From NCBI RefSeq assembly GCF_021043395.1, contig NZ_JAJNKE010000011.1:33445-97444 (forward strand): a stretch of DNA of 64,000 bases. The letters run 5' to 3'. Both the position numbers and the translations under genes were made by a program. This document shows, piece by piece, positions 52,133 through 61,081 of this stretch. This stretch comes from Clostridium guangxiense (GTDB taxonomy: Bacteria; Bacillota; Clostridia; Clostridiales; Clostridiaceae). Below the pieces are notes generated by a model. It searched no databases. It was not told the origin of the DNA and was given only the letters and a program-made list of their open reading frames with translations. Each line of letters starts with the position of its first letter. Position 1 is the first letter of the stretch.

Positions 52133-52251
52133 GAGTAGAGTGAAATTACACACATACATACACCCATTGCTGAGCCATGTTTTTCTTGTGGTGTAACAAT
52201 TAATACTGTATTCATCATAATAGGAATCATCATTCCACTAGCTGAAGCTAA
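52133..52251 (-). pseudogene. Remnant of a DHA2-type MFS drug transporter
   Basis: About 40 codons on the minus strand read LASASGMMIPIMMNTVLIVT then PQEKHGSAMGVCMCVI. This matches the loop of EmrB/QacA transporters containing P-x-x-x-x-G-x-AMG. Nothing else of the gene remains on either side. The rest of this 309-bp gap is AT-rich and holds the terminator listed next. Confidence 0.55.
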
Positions 52252-52280
52252 TCATACTTATATAATCTTTTAACAAAAAA

Positions 52281-52325
52281 ACGAGTGATTTTAATAACTG
52301 GATTTACATTATTAAAACTACTCGT
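52281..52325 (-). terminator. Terminator of the serine hydrolase operon
   Basis: ACGAGT and ACTCGT ends with an inner TTTTAATAA pairing, followed on the minus strand by T7. Confidence 0.75.
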
Positions 52326-52376
52326 TATGTAAATATTATACAACAATTATAAAAAGCTTTGTAAACACTTTTTTAA

Positions 52377-53393
52377 TTAATTTATAGCGGAAAGAATGTA
52401 CTTCTTAATAAGTTCCCATCTATCACGAGGAGGCTTAGGTGTCCATTTAGCTGCAATTGCAATTACTAATTCCTTCTCTGGTATACAGCAAATAATATTA
52501 CCACCATCACCTATAGCGGAGTATGTAAAAACTCCATCATCAGTTTTAAGCCACCATAGATAACCATATTTCAAAATTGTGCTGTTAAACTTTACTTCAG
52601 AATGAAGAACTGTTGATTCGCAAATCCACTTTTGAGAAATAATCTGTTTATTATTACAAATGCCATCATTTAGATATAAGAGTCCAAATCGTGCCATATC
52701 CACGGGTGTTAGTGTAAGTCCCCATCCACCTACGGAGTTACCCTTTGGATCTTTGACCCATCCTTTTAAGTCATTTCCAAATAAATCATCAACTTTAAAT
52801 CCTTTCATTTCATGATCTTGAATTTCTCTCATACCAATAGGTTTAAATAAATATTCATTAGCAAATTCACGGGCACATTTTCCTGTACTGCGAGTGATAA
52901 TGGCTGAAAGTAAGTGGGCTCCTTCAGAGGAATATTTAAAATCTCCAATTTTTCCACCATGTCCAAGGCCATCAAGTGTGTATTTTATCCAGTCTGACTG
53001 CCTGCACAGTCTTGCAAAGGGTTCGTGCCAGGCTTTAAATGGATATGGAGCAGTCATTGTGAGAAGATGGTGTATGGTTATTGCTTGTTTTTGTATATCG
53101 GCAGGATTAAAGGCATACTCAGGGAAGAAATCCAGTACCTTTTCATCAACACTTTTAATGTATCCTTTGTCTATTGCAATGCCAATTAGAGCGGATATAA
53201 TACTTTTTGTAACAGATGCTACATGTAAAGTATCAAGAGGTTGGAAACCGTTATAGTATTTTTCAAAGGCAATGTAATCCTTTCGAAGAACAACTATTCC
53301 CCTTATATCGCTATATTGAGCTTTTACAATTGAGTCAAGCTCCAAAAGTTTTTTGTGGTTCATTCCTACGTCTTGTGGGCTTACATTTTCCAT
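52377..53393 (-). CDS. Serine hydrolase (class C beta-lactamase-like)
   Basis: A 338-residue penicillin-binding/esterase fold protein without a signal peptide. The catalytic SxxK is in HVASVTKSII (about 79-82), YxS/N in KYSSEGAHLL, and the last triad region is WWLKTDDGVFTYSAIGDGGN. The family includes esterases and peptidases as well as beta-lactamases, and the cytoplasmic location makes an esterase or peptidase role more likely. The start overlaps the stop of the UvrA-like gene (TAATG), so the two are coupled. Confidence 0.85.
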   Translation of the reverse strand: MENVSPQDVGMNHKKLLELDSIVKAQYSDIRGIVVLRKDYIAFEKYYNGFQPLDTLHVASVTKSIISALIGIAIDKGYIKSVDEKVLDFFPEYAFNPADIQKQAITIHHLLTMTAPYPFKAWHEPFARLCRQSDWIKYTLDGLGHGGKIGDFKYSSEGAHLLSAIITRSTGKCAREFANEYLFKPIGMREIQDHEMKGFKVDDLFGNDLKGWVKDPKGNSVGGWGLTLTPVDMARFGLLYLNDGICNNKQIISQKWICESTVLHSEVKFNSTILKYGYLWWLKTDDGVFTYSAIGDGGNIICCIPEKELVIAIAAKWTPKPPRDRWELIKKYILSAIN

Positions 53394-55744
53394 TATAAGT
53401 ACCTCCCAGTTATAGATTTTGAGTTTTCTTTTAATGCTTTAGGAGAACCTTCTCCAATAATATATCCTCCTTTTTCTCCTCCTTCGGGGCCAAGTTCAAT
53501 AATCCAATCACAGGTCTTTAAAACGTCTATATTATGTTCTACAACAATTACAGAATTTCCGTTTGCTATGAGCTCATCTAATAATCCAATAAGTTTTGCA
53601 GTATCATATGAGCTAAGACCTGTAGTTGGTTCATCAAGTACATAAAGAATATTTCCTTTTTGTTTTTTACCAATTTCTTTAGCGAGTTTAATTCTTTGGG
53701 CTTCACCACCACTTAAAGTAGGGGTAGGTTGACCTAGTTTGATATAGCCCATGCCAATTTGATCTAGCACCTTCAAGGTTTTTATTATACTTTGGTCATC
53801 TCCAAAAAAATCAACGGCTTCAGATACACTCATTTCAAGGATATCGTGGATATTTTTGTTTTTATACTTGATAGACAATGCATCATCATTAAATTTTTTT
53901 CCATGGCACTTGCAGCAGATTTTGTCTATGCTTAAGTTACTTGTAAGCCAGATTTTTTCATAGCCACTTCCACCGCATGTAGTGCAAGCACCTTTTGAGT
54001 TGAAGGAAAAATGACCAGCAATTAAATTTTGTTTAATTGCTTCTGGCTCATTGGCAAACAAGCTGCGTATTTTATCCCAGATGCCTATGTAAGAAACAGG
54101 GTTTGAGTTCATATTTTTACCAATGGGAGCCTGCGATATTTCTGCATATCCAGATATGTTTTTTATGCCTTCTAATTTATTCTTGTTACTTTGATTATGA
54201 AAATAGCTTTTAAGAAGAGGGAGAAGTGTGTTCTCTACAAGTGAGCTTTTTCCGCTTCCTGATTTACCAGCTACTCCTACCATCGCTCCTAAGGGAAATG
54301 ATACAGTTACATTTTTAAGATTATTTGTGTTTGCATTCTGAATAGTAAGGCATGGAATTTTATCACTGTGTCTAATGCTTTGACATGTTTTTCTTTCCGG
54401 CATAGTGATTTTTCCAGAAAGATACTTACCTGTAATTGATTCATTACATTTAAGTAAACCCTGCAAATCACCTTGATATATTACTTGTCCTCCGGAAGTA
54501 CCAGCTTTAGGACCAATATCAATAATATGCTCTGCCGCTTTGATGGTGTTTTTGTCATGATCTACCACGATAACTGTATTGCCTAATTCTTTTAATTCCT
54601 TGATGGCTTTTAAAGTTTCAATTTTTTCAGTTTCATGAAGCCCTGCTGTTGGTTCATCAAGTACATATATTAAGGAATCTAGCTTTGATTCTAGATGTTC
54701 ATTTAGAAAAAGTCTTTGTAGTTCTCCACCGCTTAAAGTTGACATTTCTCTGTAAAGGCTTAAATGCCCTAAACGGAATTTCATTAAATGGCTTGTTTTA
54801 CTAAGTATTTCTTTAAGTAGATTTCGCCCAAATTGTGTTAATGTTTTTTGCTCTAATAAAGCTTTAAGAAACTCATGCATTTCTAAAATTGTCATTTTCC
54901 CAAGCTCTCCTATATGCTTACCATTTAAAAGTACTCTGCGGGCTTCATCCCCTACCCTAAAACCATGGCAATCAGAGCAAGTAGTCATAGTATAAATGCC
55001 ATCTAAAGCTTCGCCCTTCTCATAACGCCTTTGAAAGATTCTTGTTAAAGAGTAGCTTTGCTTTCCATTTTCATAATGACCATAGATTACTTCGTTTTTA
55101 ACTTCTTCAGGTAATTGTAAAAATGGGATTGAAAAGTATTTTTTAAATTTCTTCTCCAATAGATTCATAAAACCTGGAGATACTTTGACACTATCAAAAA
55201 TTTGTTTTAGAGTTGTATGTTTGTCTGGAATTAGCTTCTCAAGATTGATTCCAAAATATGCTCCACGTCCAGAACATTTCATGCACATTCCAGATGAAGA
55301 GTTATACGAGAAAAAATCTGGCTTTAAATGTTCTTCTGTATTTCCACAGCTGCTACAAATAAGGTTATTATCAACGGGTGATTTGCATATGGAACAAAGT
55401 ATTTGACCGTCACCTGCATAAAGTAATGCAAGCATATTAAGAATACCAGTTCTTGAACCCAAGGTTGAACGAGGATTGCTTTGACGAACAATATTTTGCT
55501 TAACTGCTATAGCAGGTCCTAAACCTTGAATGCTGTCGAACTTGTTTTCATTGTCAAGCTCAGTAAGTATGCCTAGAGACTTAAGGTATTGTTTGCGACC
55601 TTCTTCAAATATGATGTCAAAGGCAAGACTAGTTTTACCTGAACCGCTTACTCCTGTTATAGCAATAAGCTTGTTTTTTGGAATAGAGATATTTATATTT
55701 TTGAGATTATGAACTCTCGCTCCTTTGATTTTTATTTCTTTCAT
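53393..55744 (-). CDS. UvrA-like ABC ATPase (short UvrA paralogue)
   Basis: 783 residues, against about 940 for housekeeping UvrA. It has two ABC modules: Walker A GVSGSGKTS near the N-terminus and GKSGSGKSS in the middle, with signatures STLSGGELQRLFL and PTLSGGEAQRIKLAKE. Zinc-binding CSICKSPVDNNLICSSCG and CTTCGGSGYEKIW...CCKCHGKKF are present. The UvrB-binding insertion seems shortened. Short UvrA paralogues are often linked to drug resistance or lesion tolerance. I used the ATG at MKEIKIKGARVHN. It lies in an operon with an AraC-GyrI regulator upstream and a serine hydrolase downstream. Confidence 0.85.
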   Translation of the reverse strand: MKEIKIKGARVHNLKNINISIPKNKLIAITGVSGSGKTSLAFDIIFEEGRKQYLKSLGILTELDNENKFDSIQGLGPAIAVKQNIVRQSNPRSTLGSRTGILNMLALLYAGDGQILCSICKSPVDNNLICSSCGNTEEHLKPDFFSYNSSSGMCMKCSGRGAYFGINLEKLIPDKHTTLKQIFDSVKVSPGFMNLLEKKFKKYFSIPFLQLPEEVKNEVIYGHYENGKQSYSLTRIFQRRYEKGEALDGIYTMTTCSDCHGFRVGDEARRVLLNGKHIGELGKMTILEMHEFLKALLEQKTLTQFGRNLLKEILSKTSHLMKFRLGHLSLYREMSTLSGGELQRLFLNEHLESKLDSLIYVLDEPTAGLHETEKIETLKAIKELKELGNTVIVVDHDKNTIKAAEHIIDIGPKAGTSGGQVIYQGDLQGLLKCNESITGKYLSGKITMPERKTCQSIRHSDKIPCLTIQNANTNNLKNVTVSFPLGAMVGVAGKSGSGKSSLVENTLLPLLKSYFHNQSNKNKLEGIKNISGYAEISQAPIGKNMNSNPVSYIGIWDKIRSLFANEPEAIKQNLIAGHFSFNSKGACTTCGGSGYEKIWLTSNLSIDKICCKCHGKKFNDDALSIKYKNKNIHDILEMSVSEAVDFFGDDQSIIKTLKVLDQIGMGYIKLGQPTPTLSGGEAQRIKLAKEIGKKQKGNILYVLDEPTTGLSSYDTAKLIGLLDELIANGNSVIVVEHNIDVLKTCDWIIELGPEGGEKGGYIIGEGSPKALKENSKSITGRYL

Positions 55745-55773
55745 TAAATCACCAACCTTCACTGTACTCTGTT

Positions 55774-56697
55774 TTAAAGTGGTTCTATAGGCAAGTAGAT
55801 ATCAACTAAAATTTTATGCTCTGAATTAGTATTTGGATCATTAAGGTATACTTCAAAAGGAAAGGAATCATGAGGCTTGAAGCCGCTATTTGTGAGCCAT
55901 TCACTGTACATAAAGTCCCAGGCATCACTAAATTCATTTTCAAAAATGTTAAAATGACCTACAACGTATTTTCCAGAAGGGATTATCATACTGCCAATAC
56001 CACTGTTTTCTGCCACAAGCACGTTATCTGGAATTATAATGCAAAGACTAGTTGTAAGCTTATCTGCCTCCGTAAATTCAGGATTGTCATGATAAATAGC
56101 TAAAAACTTTGTTCTTCCAGCTTCTATGAGATTCTGCTTGTCTGCATATTTATATAGTTTTTCCAAAAGTTTTGAAAAGTTAACGGCTAAACTTTTATAT
56201 GAACCCATATATCTAACATAAGCAACATATACACTTGAAAGCATTAATATTTCAAGATCACCTTGGACAGGCACACTCTTGCTTTTGCCTTCAATTATTG
56301 GTACATACTCATTATACTTAGAAATTTTATAGGGGTCTTTGCAATTCTTGCTATAGTTATTTCTATAATAGGCTGGACTTACTTTATAATGATTTTTAAA
56401 GGCTCTAGAAAAAACAGCAGAGTCAGTGAAACCAAAGTGATAGGCAACATCGGTAATTGTCATATCTTTGCGATGAATAAGCATTTGAGTTGATTTCTCT
56501 AGCTTTAAACGATTTACGTATTGAGATAAAGGTTCATTAACTATTCCTTTAAAGATTCTGTGAAAATGAAACTTTGAGAAGCCTGCAATATTAGAAAGTT
56601 CTTCAAGAGAAAGTGAGTCATATAAGTGAGCTTCTATGTAATCTTGTACCTTATGAATTCTATGTAAATATTCTTCTCTGCTTTGAGAATTTTCCAT
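55774..56697 (-). CDS. AraC-family regulator with GyrI-like effector domain
   Basis: A 307-residue protein. The N-terminal AraC HTH pair (about 10-112) includes LEELSNIAGFSKFHFHRIFKG and AYHFGFTDSAVFSRAFKNHY. The C-terminal GyrI/BmrR-like ligand domain (about 150-305) includes VYVAYVRYMGSYK and GKYVVGHFNI. Such proteins (Rob, RobA-like) sense small hydrophobic drugs. It heads the operon with the UvrA-like and serine hydrolase genes, 30 bp upstream, and is probably their activator. Confidence 0.9.
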   Translation of the reverse strand: MENSQSREEYLHRIHKVQDYIEAHLYDSLSLEELSNIAGFSKFHFHRIFKGIVNEPLSQYVNRLKLEKSTQMLIHRKDMTITDVAYHFGFTDSAVFSRAFKNHYKVSPAYYRNNYSKNCKDPYKISKYNEYVPIIEGKSKSVPVQGDLEILMLSSVYVAYVRYMGSYKSLAVNFSKLLEKLYKYADKQNLIEAGRTKFLAIYHDNPEFTEADKLTTSLCIIIPDNVLVAENSGIGSMIIPSGKYVVGHFNIFENEFSDAWDFMYSEWLTNSGFKPHDSFPFEVYLNDPNTNSEHKILVDIYLPIEPL

Positions 56698-56817
56698 GAG
56701 TTTTACTCCTTAAAATTTAAATATTATATTGAGTATTTTATTATAGCATATTATAAAAATTAAGAAGTAACTCTATTTTGCGATAATGTATTATAAGAAC
56801 TTAAATGGTTGAATAAA

Positions 56818-56880
56818 TTTACCACTAAAACTCCGCAGGTACGGAGGAATTTTTTCTGTGCACTACTGTTACTTCGCAAT
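56818..56880. repeat. Family B repeat end
   Basis: ACTCCGCAGGTACGGAGGAATTTTTTC, in which CTCCG pairs with CGGAG, then TACTGTTACTTCGCAATTTTC. The last part doubles as the 3' end of the DUF4129 gene. Confidence 0.6.
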
Positions 56881-58137
56881 TTTCTTAAACTTATCTATAT
56901 CCTGTTTAGTTGGTTCATATAAACTGTAACGAGATTTATTATATATTTTGGTAATATCATCTATGTTATTACCTGTTAAGTTTAAAATTCTATCCTTTAG
57001 CTCCATTGGTGTTGAGGAGTCTTTTACATCAAGACCTTTTTTTCTATAGCGTTTAATTAACTTTTTATAGTATCTTCTAAGCCTTTCCTTATTTGATAGA
57101 TTAAAGTTGAATTTTGGAACTATGTTTGATAAATCTTTTCTAAAATCTTCATTTAAAAAGGTAGTTTCTGTTTCTGCATTTTGCTGATCTTCTATTTTTG
57201 TATTAATAAGAAATTTTATCATTTTAAATAGAAAAAAAAGTATTGCAAGTATTAGCATTAAGGATAAAATTAGATAAAAATACTTATATAAAAAACTATC
57301 ATTTCTGTATTTAATATTTTGGGGGACTTTTTCGTTATTTTTAAACATGCTTTGGTTTGGAAATTTTTTTAAAATATTTTTGTTAGTGTTTTTGTTTGAA
57401 TTTAAGAGACTATTTGGTGAAAATAAAGTAGTTAATGCATTTACTAAAGCATGGTCGCTGCCTGAATTTATTCGGTTTGTTATCAAAAGTGTAAAACACA
57501 TAAAAATTAAGAATGCAGAAAATATGGATATAAGTAGTTTTCTTGAACTTAAAATTACTGTGTTGTTAGAGTTAACTTTGTTTTCTGAATTTATTAGAAG
57601 CCCATATTTGCTTCGACTAGAGTAGAATAAAAAGACCAATGAAAGCATTACAGCACAAAATAAGGTTAAGTGCTTTGAAAATGAATTGTTTAACGCATAT
57701 GAAACTAGTAAATTAATTGATAATAAAGCTTCACCTAAAATAAGAATGGATATGCTATAAAAATTATAATCTATTTTATAGAATTTTCTTATGGAATTTA
57801 TTAACGCTAGGGCAGCATATATACCATATAAAATTCTTTCGTAATTTGGGAAAGGTATTAAAATAAATATGAAAAATAAAACCAGATTTAAGGCTATTGC
57901 TAGAAAATGCTTTCTTATTTTTATTCTCATAAAATTTATTATTACTACGTAAATTATTAAAGCTATTCCATGAGTAAATATGAACCCATTTTTATACACC
58001 ATTTCTAAAATATTTAATACTATAGGATAAAAGATTAGAAAAAATATTAAGTTTTCACAAATTTGAAAAATAGTTTTTTTGGGTGACTTGTTTAATTTTC
58101 CTATATCGGGTATTTTGTAACTATCAATTTTATCCAT
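56869..58137 (-). CDS. Membrane protein with C-terminal DUF4129 domain
   Basis: 422 residues. About seven hydrophobic segments (residues 15-220) are followed by an external-looking loop, one more helix (about 285-310), and a C-terminal DUF4129 domain (RLRRYYKKLIKRYRKKGLDVKDSSTPMEL). In typical MoxR-DUF58 operons this gene also has a central transglutaminase core; here the Cys-His-Asp motifs are not seen, so only the scaffold and DUF4129 remain. I chose the ATG behind GGGAGG that overlaps the DUF58 stop. The final FKKIAK and the stop come from a family B repeat. Confidence 0.75.
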   Translation of the reverse strand: MDKIDSYKIPDIGKLNKSPKKTIFQICENLIFFLIFYPIVLNILEMVYKNGFIFTHGIALIIYVVIINFMRIKIRKHFLAIALNLVLFFIFILIPFPNYERILYGIYAALALINSIRKFYKIDYNFYSISILILGEALLSINLLVSYALNNSFSKHLTLFCAVMLSLVFLFYSSRSKYGLLINSENKVNSNNTVILSSRKLLISIFSAFLIFMCFTLLITNRINSGSDHALVNALTTLFSPNSLLNSNKNTNKNILKKFPNQSMFKNNEKVPQNIKYRNDSFLYKYFYLILSLMLILAILFFLFKMIKFLINTKIEDQQNAETETTFLNEDFRKDLSNIVPKFNFNLSNKERLRRYYKKLIKRYRKKGLDVKDSSTPMELKDRILNLTGNNIDDITKIYNKSRYSLYEPTKQDIDKFKKIAK

Positions 58138-59254
58138 TGTTTTTAGATACCTCCCAAACATAAGTTTTAATTTTTGAACTTAATTGTTCAGTTATAGGCG
58201 ATGCCTTAATAAGTATTAAGTTTACTTCTACATTAAATTTTTTTAGGGTCATAAGCTCGTTTACAAAATCTTCGCTGTAATGATGAGAAACAATGATACA
58301 TAAGGAATTTGTATTCTTTTCAATTTTAAAGTTTTTTATCATGTCAGAAAAACTAAGTTCTTGATTTTCTAAATTTATGCATGCTAGATTTTTATAAATT
58401 AAATCAAGCCCAGCTTTCCCATTTTTACATGATATGCTAATGGATTTTTTGGACAAATCATTAATTCCATTTGAATATAAGGAAACAGGTATATTTTTTG
58501 ATATACATTTTGTGGCCATTGATGCAGCAATTCTTATAGATTCTTCAAGTTCAGTTTCTGAATCCCAAGGGAAATATTTTGTGGTATCTAGTAAGATGAT
58601 AACTTCTATAGAAGATGATGAGTTGAATTCATTTACTTTTAAAGCACCTGTTCTTATGGAAGCAAACCAATTAACGGTTTTCATCGAATCATATGGAGTG
58701 TAATCACGAATTCCCTTTAGCATAAAAGGATCTTCGAGTAAGTACTTTTTTGTTTCTAGATCACCTATGATATTCTGAAATTTAAGATCAAAATTTGTTC
58801 CCAAAAGAAGTTTAGGATATACATATAAAAATTTTTCATAATCTATATGAAGTAAATATTTATAAATTATGAATATATCGCTTATGGTTAAAGTGAAATT
58901 ATTTAGGGAGTAGTGTCCTCGCTTTAATGCCTTTACGTTGAGCTTTCGTACAATTCTTTCATATGGCAACATAGAAAATATATCTTTTTTATAAAACTCA
59001 TTGTCTAGAGAGGCAGTTTTCATGTTGTCAAACTTTAAGTTTCTTGAAACCAAAAATTGAACCTCTAGCCATATTGCAGGAAGAAATTTTTTATTTGATA
59101 TTATTTCTTTTAAAATTAGACTTTCGTTTTCAAACACTTCAGGCTTATTTAATTCTATTTTAAAGTCTAAATTTTTAAAGCAGTATTTTGTATACAGTTT
59201 AATTTCATAAACTATAAGTATATATGTTAATACTAAAATCCAAATAATTTCCAT
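58130..59254 (-). CDS. DUF58 domain protein
   Basis: 374 residues with an N-terminal hydrophobic segment (about 1-20). The DUF58 core GIRDYTPYDSMKTVNWFASIRTGALKVNEF is followed by a von Willebrand A-like fold (VIILLDTTKYFP). DUF58 proteins are the partners of MoxR ATPases. They are thought to take part in assembly or stress responses at the membrane, though the mechanism is unclear. The start follows the MoxR stop by one base; its end overlaps the DUF4129 gene by 8 bp. Confidence 0.88.
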   Translation of the reverse strand: MEIIWILVLTYILIVYEIKLYTKYCFKNLDFKIELNKPEVFENESLILKEIISNKKFLPAIWLEVQFLVSRNLKFDNMKTASLDNEFYKKDIFSMLPYERIVRKLNVKALKRGHYSLNNFTLTISDIFIIYKYLLHIDYEKFLYVYPKLLLGTNFDLKFQNIIGDLETKKYLLEDPFMLKGIRDYTPYDSMKTVNWFASIRTGALKVNEFNSSSSIEVIILLDTTKYFPWDSETELEESIRIAASMATKCISKNIPVSLYSNGINDLSKKSISISCKNGKAGLDLIYKNLACINLENQELSFSDMIKNFKIEKNTNSLCIIVSHHYSEDFVNELMTLKKFNVEVNLILIKASPITEQLSSKIKTYVWEVSKNNG

Positions 59255-59255
59255 A

Positions 59256-60224
59256 CTATTTTTGACTCCAATCTTCAGTAGGTACTTTTATTTTATCTAG
59301 TATATTATTTATAGCAGAAAATGTTGAAACTCCTCTTATACCTAAAGTGTCTTTTAATATTATTCTATGATTAAGTACATATGGACATAAGTATTTTACA
59401 TCCTCCGGTACAACATAGTTTCTACCATTTATTGCAGCATAGGCTTGACAACATTTTAGAAGAGCAAGGGCACCTCTTGGACTTACTCCCATAAGTATAG
59501 AATCATCATTTCTTGTATATTCTATGATATTTAAAATATAACTTTGAATTTCGTCATGAACATATACTTTTTTATATTCACTTTTAGCAGTTAATATCTC
59601 GTTAATGTTGCAAACAGATTTAATATTTTCAAGGGGATTCCCCATAATAAATCTTTTAAATAATTGTTTGCTTTCCTCTAAGGTTGGATATCCCATGTTT
59701 ATTTTCATCATAAATCTATCAAGTTGGGCTTCAGGAAGGGGAAAAGTTCCCTGATTTTCAATTGGATTTTCTGTGGCTATTACAAAGAATGGTTGAGCTA
59801 ATTTATAAGTATGACCATCAACTGAAACTTGATATTCTTCCATGGCTTCAAGTAAGCTTGATTGAGTTCTTGGAGTTGCTCTATTTATTTCATCCGCAAG
59901 AAGAATATTTGTAAAAATAGGTCCTTTTCTAAAAGTGAATTCTTTTTCTTTTTGATTATAGTAATTTATACCTATAAGATCTGAAGGAAGTAAGTCTGGA
60001 GTGAACTGAATTCTTTTAAAGGTTACATCGACGGATTTAGCAAGAGCTTTTGCTAGTACTGTTTTACCGGTTCCTGGAACATCCTCTATGAGAACATGTC
60101 CACCTGAAACCATTGATGTCAGTAATAAATCGATTACATTCAATTTGCCAATTATAACTTTTTGTATATTAGTAATTATGTTTTTAGCTGTAGTTTTTAT
60201 AAAGTTATTATCCAAGTTTAACAC
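59256..60224 (-). CDS. MoxR-type AAA+ ATPase
   Basis: A 322-residue cytoplasmic ATPase. Visible are Walker A LIEDVPGTGKTVLAKALAKS (about 40-59), Walker B ILLADEINRATPRTQSSLLEAM, sensor 1 ATENPIENQGTFPLPEAQLDRF and sensor 2 VSPRGALALLK. MoxR proteins act as chaperones for partner proteins such as the DUF58 product. It heads the operon moxR-DUF58-DUF4129. The start is uncertain: GTG close to AAAGGG, or TTG three codons later. Confidence 0.93.
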   Translation of the reverse strand: MLNLDNNFIKTTAKNIITNIQKVIIGKLNVIDLLLTSMVSGGHVLIEDVPGTGKTVLAKALAKSVDVTFKRIQFTPDLLPSDLIGINYYNQKEKEFTFRKGPIFTNILLADEINRATPRTQSSLLEAMEEYQVSVDGHTYKLAQPFFVIATENPIENQGTFPLPEAQLDRFMMKINMGYPTLEESKQLFKRFIMGNPLENIKSVCNINEILTAKSEYKKVYVHDEIQSYILNIIEYTRNDDSILMGVSPRGALALLKCCQAYAAINGRNYVVPEDVKYLCPYVLNHRIILKDTLGIRGVSTFSAINNILDKIKVPTEDWSQK

Positions 60225-60341
60225 ATCCCTTTGCAGTTTTATTAAGTATATTATAGTATAATATGGCAGTGCAAAGTTTAGGAATTATATACAAATATTT
60301 AGCTTTAAGTTTGGATGTTTTTGTGAAGTTTGTTTTGTTAT

Positions 60342-60941
60342 TTATTTTAAATTAGATTCTGATTTAGTGACCACTATGCCATTTTGGAAGGTTACAGTTG
60401 CATTACTATTATTACTGTTAATCCATGAATAAATTTCACTTTTATCCCCAGCAATGAATTCAGATTGAGAAGTTAATTGTCCTTTACCTAGAATTTTTTT
60501 TACTTGATTATAAGTCATGCCGCTATTCACTTTATTGTATTTATCAATTGTAACATTTGCACTGACTGGTTTTATTAATACTCTAGCTTTATTAATAACT
60601 CTATCTGTTTTTAATGTAATGGAAATATCGGTATTACTATCTTGCCATATGTATATAACGGTTTTTGTGTTTGTTGACACGTTTTCCTTTCCAACTCCAA
60701 GTATTTCTTTAACTTGATTATAGGTCATACCCATTTTTACTTGCATAAACCTTTCATTTTTACTTGTTGTAGTATAGGATGTTACGTTGATATTTTTTTT
60801 ACTTACAAAATAGGCCAAACTAAAAATTGTAACGATGGCAATTATCGCGAAAGTGATAACAATTTTACTTTTTAAAGAGAAGCTTTTAGAGGTTATTTTG
60901 TTATGTGTGCTTAATATATTGTCCTTTTTTACTTTTATCAT
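60342..60941 (-). CDS. Membrane-anchored protein with two BLIP/BamE-like repeats
   Basis: 199 residues. One hydrophobic segment (about 27-50) anchors the N-terminus. Two tandem repeats of about 65 residues follow. Each has G-M-T-Y-N-Q-V-K followed by ILGxG, and later a Y-x-W aromatic (VIYIWQDSN, EIYSWINSN). This layout is that of the DUF3862/SmpA group and of beta-lactamase inhibitory protein, which is also a tandem repeat. Binding of an extracellular protein is a reasonable guess; no partner is evident. AGGAG precedes the ATG. Confidence 0.65.
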   Translation of the reverse strand: MIKVKKDNILSTHNKITSKSFSLKSKIVITFAIIAIVTIFSLAYFVSKKNINVTSYTTTSKNERFMQVKMGMTYNQVKEILGVGKENVSTNTKTVIYIWQDSNTDISITLKTDRVINKARVLIKPVSANVTIDKYNKVNSGMTYNQVKKILGKGQLTSQSEFIAGDKSEIYSWINSNNSNATVTFQNGIVVTKSESNLK

Positions 60942-61081
60942 CAGAAATCACTCCTAAAGGATAATTTATTTGAAATATTTTATATAGGTTGACAGAGAAA
61001 AATTATTTGAATTCTCTGTCAACTATTGACTAGAAATTACACATATATAATTTTAGAATGTAAATAATTTAAGTTTTGCTT

